Shown here: positions 21,584 through 24,739 of the stretch, one piece after another
Numbering within the stretch: the first letter of the stretch is position 1
How the letters are laid out: every line of letters starts with the position of its first letter
Assembly: GCA_038065635.1 (NCBI GenBank)
Contig: JBBTQP010000026.1
Span: 1 to 24,739 of the forward strand
Source of the DNA: JAHJFW01 sp038065635
Lineage (GTDB): Bacteria; Patescibacteriota; Patescibacteriia; 2-12-FULL-60-25
Length of the DNA stretch: 24,739 nt
Reading direction: 5' to 3'
The notes under the pieces: generated by a model
The model's database searches: none
The model's input: the letters and a program-made list of their open reading frames with translations, nothing else
Told to the model about the DNA's origin: nothing
Position numbers and translations under genes: made by a program

Positions 21584-22477
21584 ATGCCCTCCTCCTCAAG
21601 ACTTCTCAAGCGGCGAATACGCTCAATCACCAACACGCGAAAAATAACTCGCGCAATGGAGCTTGTTGCCGCTGCAAAGATGCGCAAAACAACGCAGGCG
21701 GCAATCGCGTCTCGCGCATATTCGAGCAACTTGAAAAAAGCGTTGGACGAAGTTCTGCCGCTCGTGGATCCGCGCGCACACTCGTTCCTCACTGGACGGA
21801 TGAAATCGGAAAAACTTCTTGTGATAATCGCTGCCTCCGATCGCGGTCTTTGCGGAGGATATAACTCTCGATTACTTCGAACGGCGGCGCAGTTTATTCA
21901 GTCGAGATCCGAAACTGGTATCAAAGTTGTAACAGTTGGAAAAAGAGCTGAGTCCACGGTTCGACGTTCCGGTTGGCAGCACCTCGCGGCACTCGAATCC
22001 GTTTCAAGCGCACCTTCGTTTGAAAGATCGCGTCCGGTTGGAGAAATCGCGCATCAAGAATTTGCCTCAGGCCGCGCTGATCGTGTTTTCGTCATCTACA
22101 CCGAATACGTCAGCGGGCTTGTTCAGGAACCGCGTATCGAGCAATTGCTCCCGTTGATTCCCGAGACTGCATTGAAGGAAGTGGGATTCGTTAGCGAGGA
22201 AGAAGTAGAGCTGGAGGAATCTGAGATTTTATTCGAACCGAATCCACGAGAGGTTTTGTCGGCGGTCATTCCTCGCGTTCTGAAAAGTAGGATGTACCAA
22301 ACGCTTCTCGAATCATCCGCATCAGAACACGCCGCCAGAATGGTTGCAATGCAAAGCGCAACGAAGAATGCGGGAGAGATACTGGACGACCTGATATTCA
22401 CGTATAACCAGAACCGGCAGTCGACGATCACTAGAGAAATGCTAGAAATAACCGCCGGAAAAGCCGCCATCGAATAA
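21584..22477 (+). CDS. atpG: ATP synthase F1 subunit gamma
   Basis: A 297-residue rotor shaft. The N-terminal helix LKRRIRSITNTRKITRAMELVAAAKM and the C-terminal helix NAGEILDDLIFTYNQNRQSTITREMLEITAGKAAIE form the coiled coil inside alpha3beta3. DRGLCGGYN (~86-94) marks the conserved Rossmann-like part. Length is ordinary. There is no SD, and the 5' end lies 14 nt after the 25-bp inverted repeat, which would be folded in the mRNA just before ribosome entry. A 43-nt AT-rich gap with repeated CCATATTC/CAATATTC words follows before atpD. Confidence 0.97.
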   Translation: MPSSSRLLKRRIRSITNTRKITRAMELVAAAKMRKTTQAAIASRAYSSNLKKALDEVLPLVDPRAHSFLTGRMKSEKLLVIIAASDRGLCGGYNSRLLRTAAQFIQSRSETGIKVVTVGKRAESTVRRSGWQHLAALESVSSAPSFERSRPVGEIAHQEFASGRADRVFVIYTEYVSGLVQEPRIEQLLPLIPETALKEVGFVSEEEVELEESEILFEPNPREVLSAVIPRVLKSRMYQTLLESSASEHAARMVAMQSATKNAGEILDDLIFTYNQNRQSTITREMLEITAGKAAIE

Positions 22478-22520
22478 TCAAAACCATATTCCATATTCTA
22501 CATTCAATATTCAACCAAAT

Positions 22521-23894
22521 ATGCAAAAAGGAACAATCACCCAAATCATCGGTCCTGTCGTGGACGTATCGTTCACCGGAGAACCGCCCGCGCTTCAAAA
22601 CGCGCTTGTTATTGAAAACGACGGGGTAAAAACCGTACTCGAAGTTTCGCAGCACCTTGGCGGCGGGGACGTTCGAACGATTTCCATGTCTTCTACGGAC
22701 GGACTCTCGCGCGGAATCGAAGTTAAAGACACTGGAAAACCGATTTCCGTTCCGGTTGGACGAGAGACACTTGGACGTATGTTCGACGTTCTTGGAAATC
22801 CGATCGACAAACTCGGCGATTTGAGCACGAAGGAACGATCTCCGATTCATCGCGCGCCTCCTGCGTTTACGGAACAGTCGACAAAAACCGAAGTTTTGGA
22901 AACAGGAATTAAAGTCATCGACTTGATATGTCCCTTCTTGAAAGGCGGAAAGGTCGGCTTGTTCGGTGGCGCCGGAGTTGGAAAAACAGTCGTTATCATG
23001 GAACTTATCCGAAACATCGCGAGCGAACACGGCGGTTTTTCGGTTTTCGCCGGAGTAGGGGAACGCTCTCGCGAAGGAAATGACCTTTATCGCGAAATGA
23101 AAGCGTCAGGAGTCCTCGCGAAAACGACTCTGGTTTTCGGCCAAATGAACGAACCGCCGGGAGCTCGCTCACGCGTCGCACTAACGGGACTTACAATGGC
23201 GGAGTATTTTCGAGATACCGAACGTCAAGACGTTCTACTTTTCGTCGACAACATTTTTAGATTTACGCAAGCTGGTTCCGAAGTTTCCGCGCTACTCGGA
23301 CGCATCCCGTCAGCCGTGGGATACCAACCGACACTCGCGACAGAAATGGGAGCTTTGCAGGAACGCATCACATCAACAAACACCGGTTCCATCACATCCG
23401 TTCAAGCCGTTTACGTTCCCGCTGACGACCTTACGGACCCGGCGCCTGCCACGACATTCTCTCACCTGGACTCGACCGTCGTGCTTTCTCGAGCACTCGC
23501 AGAACTTGGTATCTATCCAGCCGTCGATCCTCTGGACTCATCCTCAACGATCCTAGACCCGAACATCGTGGGAGAACGTCATTACACGGTCGCTCGCGGC
23601 GTACAGCGTGTTTTACAGCGCTACAAGGACCTACAAGACATCATCGCGATTCTCGGTATGGACGAATTGAGCGAAGAAGACAAGCAAACGGTTACACGCG
23701 CAAGAAAAATCCAAAAATTCCTCTCACAGCCATTCCACGTCGCCGAAGTGTTTACCGGAAACGCTGGTAAGTACGTTACTCTTGAAGAGACAATTCGAGG
23801 ATTCGAAGAAATCATCAACGGCAATCACGACAACATCCCGGAACAATCCTTCTACATGAAAGGCGGAATCGACGAAATCTCAAACGAAAAGTAA
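22521..23894 (+). CDS. atpD: ATP synthase F1 subunit beta (catalytic)
   Basis: A 457-residue catalytic subunit. Walker A GGAGVGKT is at 149-156, GERSREGNDLY carries the catalytic Glu, and LLFVDNIFRFTQAGSEVSALLGR is the Walker B region. The DELSEED lever motif is intact in GMDELSEEDKQ and contacts gamma. Every catalytic element looks normal, so the enzyme should be active in synthesis or hydrolysis. A 56-nt gap with a GC hairpin separates it from atpC. Confidence 0.98.
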   Translation: MQKGTITQIIGPVVDVSFTGEPPALQNALVIENDGVKTVLEVSQHLGGGDVRTISMSSTDGLSRGIEVKDTGKPISVPVGRETLGRMFDVLGNPIDKLGDLSTKERSPIHRAPPAFTEQSTKTEVLETGIKVIDLICPFLKGGKVGLFGGAGVGKTVVIMELIRNIASEHGGFSVFAGVGERSREGNDLYREMKASGVLAKTTLVFGQMNEPPGARSRVALTGLTMAEYFRDTERQDVLLFVDNIFRFTQAGSEVSALLGRIPSAVGYQPTLATEMGALQERITSTNTGSITSVQAVYVPADDLTDPAPATTFSHLDSTVVLSRALAELGIYPAVDPLDSSSTILDPNIVGERHYTVARGVQRVLQRYKDLQDIIAILGMDELSEEDKQTVTRARKIQKFLSQPFHVAEVFTGNAGKYVTLEETIRGFEEIINGNHDNIPEQSFYMKGGIDEISNEK

Positions 23895-23916
23895 CCAATT
23901 CCAACCATCAAGCAGA

Positions 23917-23935
23917 GGGCGCACGCCATGCGCCC
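23917..23935 (+). other. GC hairpin between atpD and atpC
   Basis: GGGCGCA-CGCCA-TGCGCCC, 7 bp, 22 nt after the atpD stop and 15 nt before atpC. It is preceded by GCAGA and followed by CTACGAATTAC with no T tract. The word GGGCGCAnnnnnTGCGCCCCTAC looks like a dispersed repeat type, though only one copy is in this window. Confidence 0.65.
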
Positions 23936-23950
23936 CTACGAATTACTCCA

Positions 23951-24394
23951 ATGCCTATCAACCTCGAACTCATCACTCCGGACAAGGTCTTGTATAAACA
24001 GGAGGTTTCGAGTATCACTGTGATGACAAAAAACGGGGAAATCACGGTTCTTCCAAATCACGTTCCACTCGTAACAGAGTTAACTCCTGGAGTTGCGAGG
24101 GTGGATTTGGGATCTTCCTCCCAGGAGATCGCGATATCGGGCGGATTTATGACCGTTGAAAAAGACGGCCGCGTTAGAATTTTGGCGGATTCGGCGGAGC
24201 GCGGAGAGGATCTGGATTTGTCGGTTATAGAAGAGGCAAAAGATAGGGCGAAAAAATTGATGACTTCAACAATCCACCATGACGATGAGCAATTCGCCAG
24301 AGCCGCGGCGGAACTCGAACGTGAACTAGCGCGATATCGAGTCGCACTAAAACATCGCAGGACAAAAGGCGAACATCGACAGGATGGCGTTTAA
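23951..24394 (+). CDS. atpC: ATP synthase F1 subunit epsilon
   Basis: A 147-residue regulatory rotor subunit. The N-terminal beta-sandwich (~1-85) has ITPDKVLYKQEVSSITV, NGEITVLPNHVPLVTEL and the GGFMTVEKDGRVRILAD segment. The C-terminal helices (~95-140) could inhibit ATP hydrolysis when extended. The end is basic and polar (KHRRTKGEHRQDG), slightly longer than usual. Last gene of the operon. I see no clear terminator between it and the XRE gene, so some read-through is possible. Confidence 0.95.
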   Translation: MPINLELITPDKVLYKQEVSSITVMTKNGEITVLPNHVPLVTELTPGVARVDLGSSSQEIAISGGFMTVEKDGRVRILADSAERGEDLDLSVIEEAKDRAKKLMTSTIHHDDEQFARAAAELERELARYRVALKHRRTKGEHRQDGV

Positions 24395-24426
24395 TTGCAA
24401 TTGATTTGTTTGAAATTTTGGTGTAG

Positions 24427-24467
24427 CATTATAGTAGTAATAGATAAATGGATACTCCACTATAATG
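24427..24467 (+). promoter_or_regulatory. Palindromic operator/promoter of the XRE gene
   Basis: CATTATAGT (24427-24435) and ACTATAATG (24459-24467) are a perfect 9-bp inverted repeat with centres 32 bp apart, about three helical turns. The right arm contains TATAAT (24461-24466), a good -10 for the XRE gene with a ~14-nt leader. The left arm gives the same hexamer on the minus strand. Binding of the XRE protein to both arms would shut off its own promoter; autoregulation is inference. Confidence 0.6.
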
Positions 24468-24486
24468 TTAGTCTTTTAATGAAAAT

Positions 24487-24696
24487 ATGTCAACAAGCCA
24501 AAATTTAGCAAACAACATAAAAAAGTTGCGAGAAGCCAAGGGGCTTTCGCAAGAGAAATTAGCGAGATTGGCGGATATCGCAAATAACACGCTTATTAAA
24601 ATGGAATCTGGTGAAAATCAGAACCCAACATTAGTCACGCTTAAAAAGGTTGCGAAAGCCTTTGGCGTGAGCGTTGATGATTTAATAAAATCCTAA
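24487..24696 (+). CDS. XRE/Cro-family helix-turn-helix transcriptional regulator
   Basis: A 69-residue protein that is one HTH domain and nothing more. The helix-turn-helix is LSQEKLARLADIANNTLIKMESGE (~20-43), followed by NPTLVTLKKVAKAFGVSVDDLI, the standard end of the family. Such stand-alone domains bind palindromic DNA as dimers. Its own promoter carries a matching palindrome. The only gene next to it in the window is atpC; its real target or partner may lie beyond the end. The ATG at 24487 is used; the ATG at 24479 is out of frame. Confidence 0.9.
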   Translation: MSTSQNLANNIKKLREAKGLSQEKLARLADIANNTLIKMESGENQNPTLVTLKKVAKAFGVSVDDLIKS

Positions 24697-24701
24697 ATTT
24701 T

Positions 24702-24723
24702 CCCCGCCGGCTCTGCCGCGGGG
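24702..24723. other. GC hairpin after the XRE gene
   Basis: CCCCG pairs with CGGGG and CGGC with GCCG around loop TCT, with one bulged C. No T tract on the plus strand, but TTTT precedes it, so it reads AAAA after the stem on the minus strand. It could be a transcription barrier or part of a repeat that continues beyond the window. Confidence 0.5.
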
Positions 24724-24739
24724 TACCTATCGTAGGAAA

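Overview
This 24.7 kb window looks like the chromosome of a small-genome bacterium of the Candidate Phyla Radiation (Patescibacteria, probably a parcubacterium-like lineage). The grounds are compact single-copy housekeeping genes, a short MetRS, a VirD4/DUF87-type membrane ATPase, almost no Shine-Dalgarno sequences, and many short palindromic repeats between genes. The lineage is an inference from style and gene content, and no species is claimed. UGA is used as a normal stop codon (for example at 5756-5758), so code 11 applies and the UGA-Gly recoding of Gracilibacteria/Absconditabacteria does not.

Layout. 1-213: interspersed repeats. 214-3281: a two-gene unit of a small acidic protein and a VirD4/TraG-like membrane ATPase, translationally coupled. 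3352-3981: conserved-looking unknown protein. 4217-5758: dnaX. 5798-5871: tRNA-Gln(CUG) with its own promoter and terminator. 6051-6677: a Panacea (DUF4065) antitoxin-like gene without an evident toxin. 6812-8086: glucose-6-phosphate isomerase. 8329-8661: YtxH-like protein, convergent with clpB (8651-11287, minus). clpB has a CIRCE-like heat-shock operator overlapping its promoter. 11342-12046 (minus): LolA/LppX-like lipoprotein. 12351-14644: rsmI and metG. 14897-15709: an unrecognised gene of strikingly higher GC. 15790-17241: CvpA-like membrane protein and TatD nuclease. 17443-24394: the complete F1Fo ATP synthase operon atpIBEFHAGDC behind a near-consensus promoter. 24487-24696: a small XRE regulator with its own palindromic operator.

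Two regulatory themes run through the window. First, several -10 elements lie exactly 6 nt before the start codon, which implies leaderless mRNAs, and SD motifs are nearly absent. Second, in the ATP synthase operon the tightly packed junctions (2-4 nt) have no structure. The wide junctions around c and after alpha and beta each carry a strong inverted repeat, which coincides with places where subunit stoichiometry changes.

Three intergenic repeat families occur: A (GTCATTGCG...GGCAATCT, five clusters), B (GTCATTCCCG...GGGAATCC, two copies) and C (CCCCCTCTA...GGGGGAG, two sites). A and B appear to share one architecture. The best candidates for undescribed biology are the GC-rich gene at 14897-15709, the stoichiometry-linked hairpins of the atp operon, the variant CIRCE at clpB, the solitary Panacea gene, and the 36-bp perfect inverted repeats bracketing rsmI.
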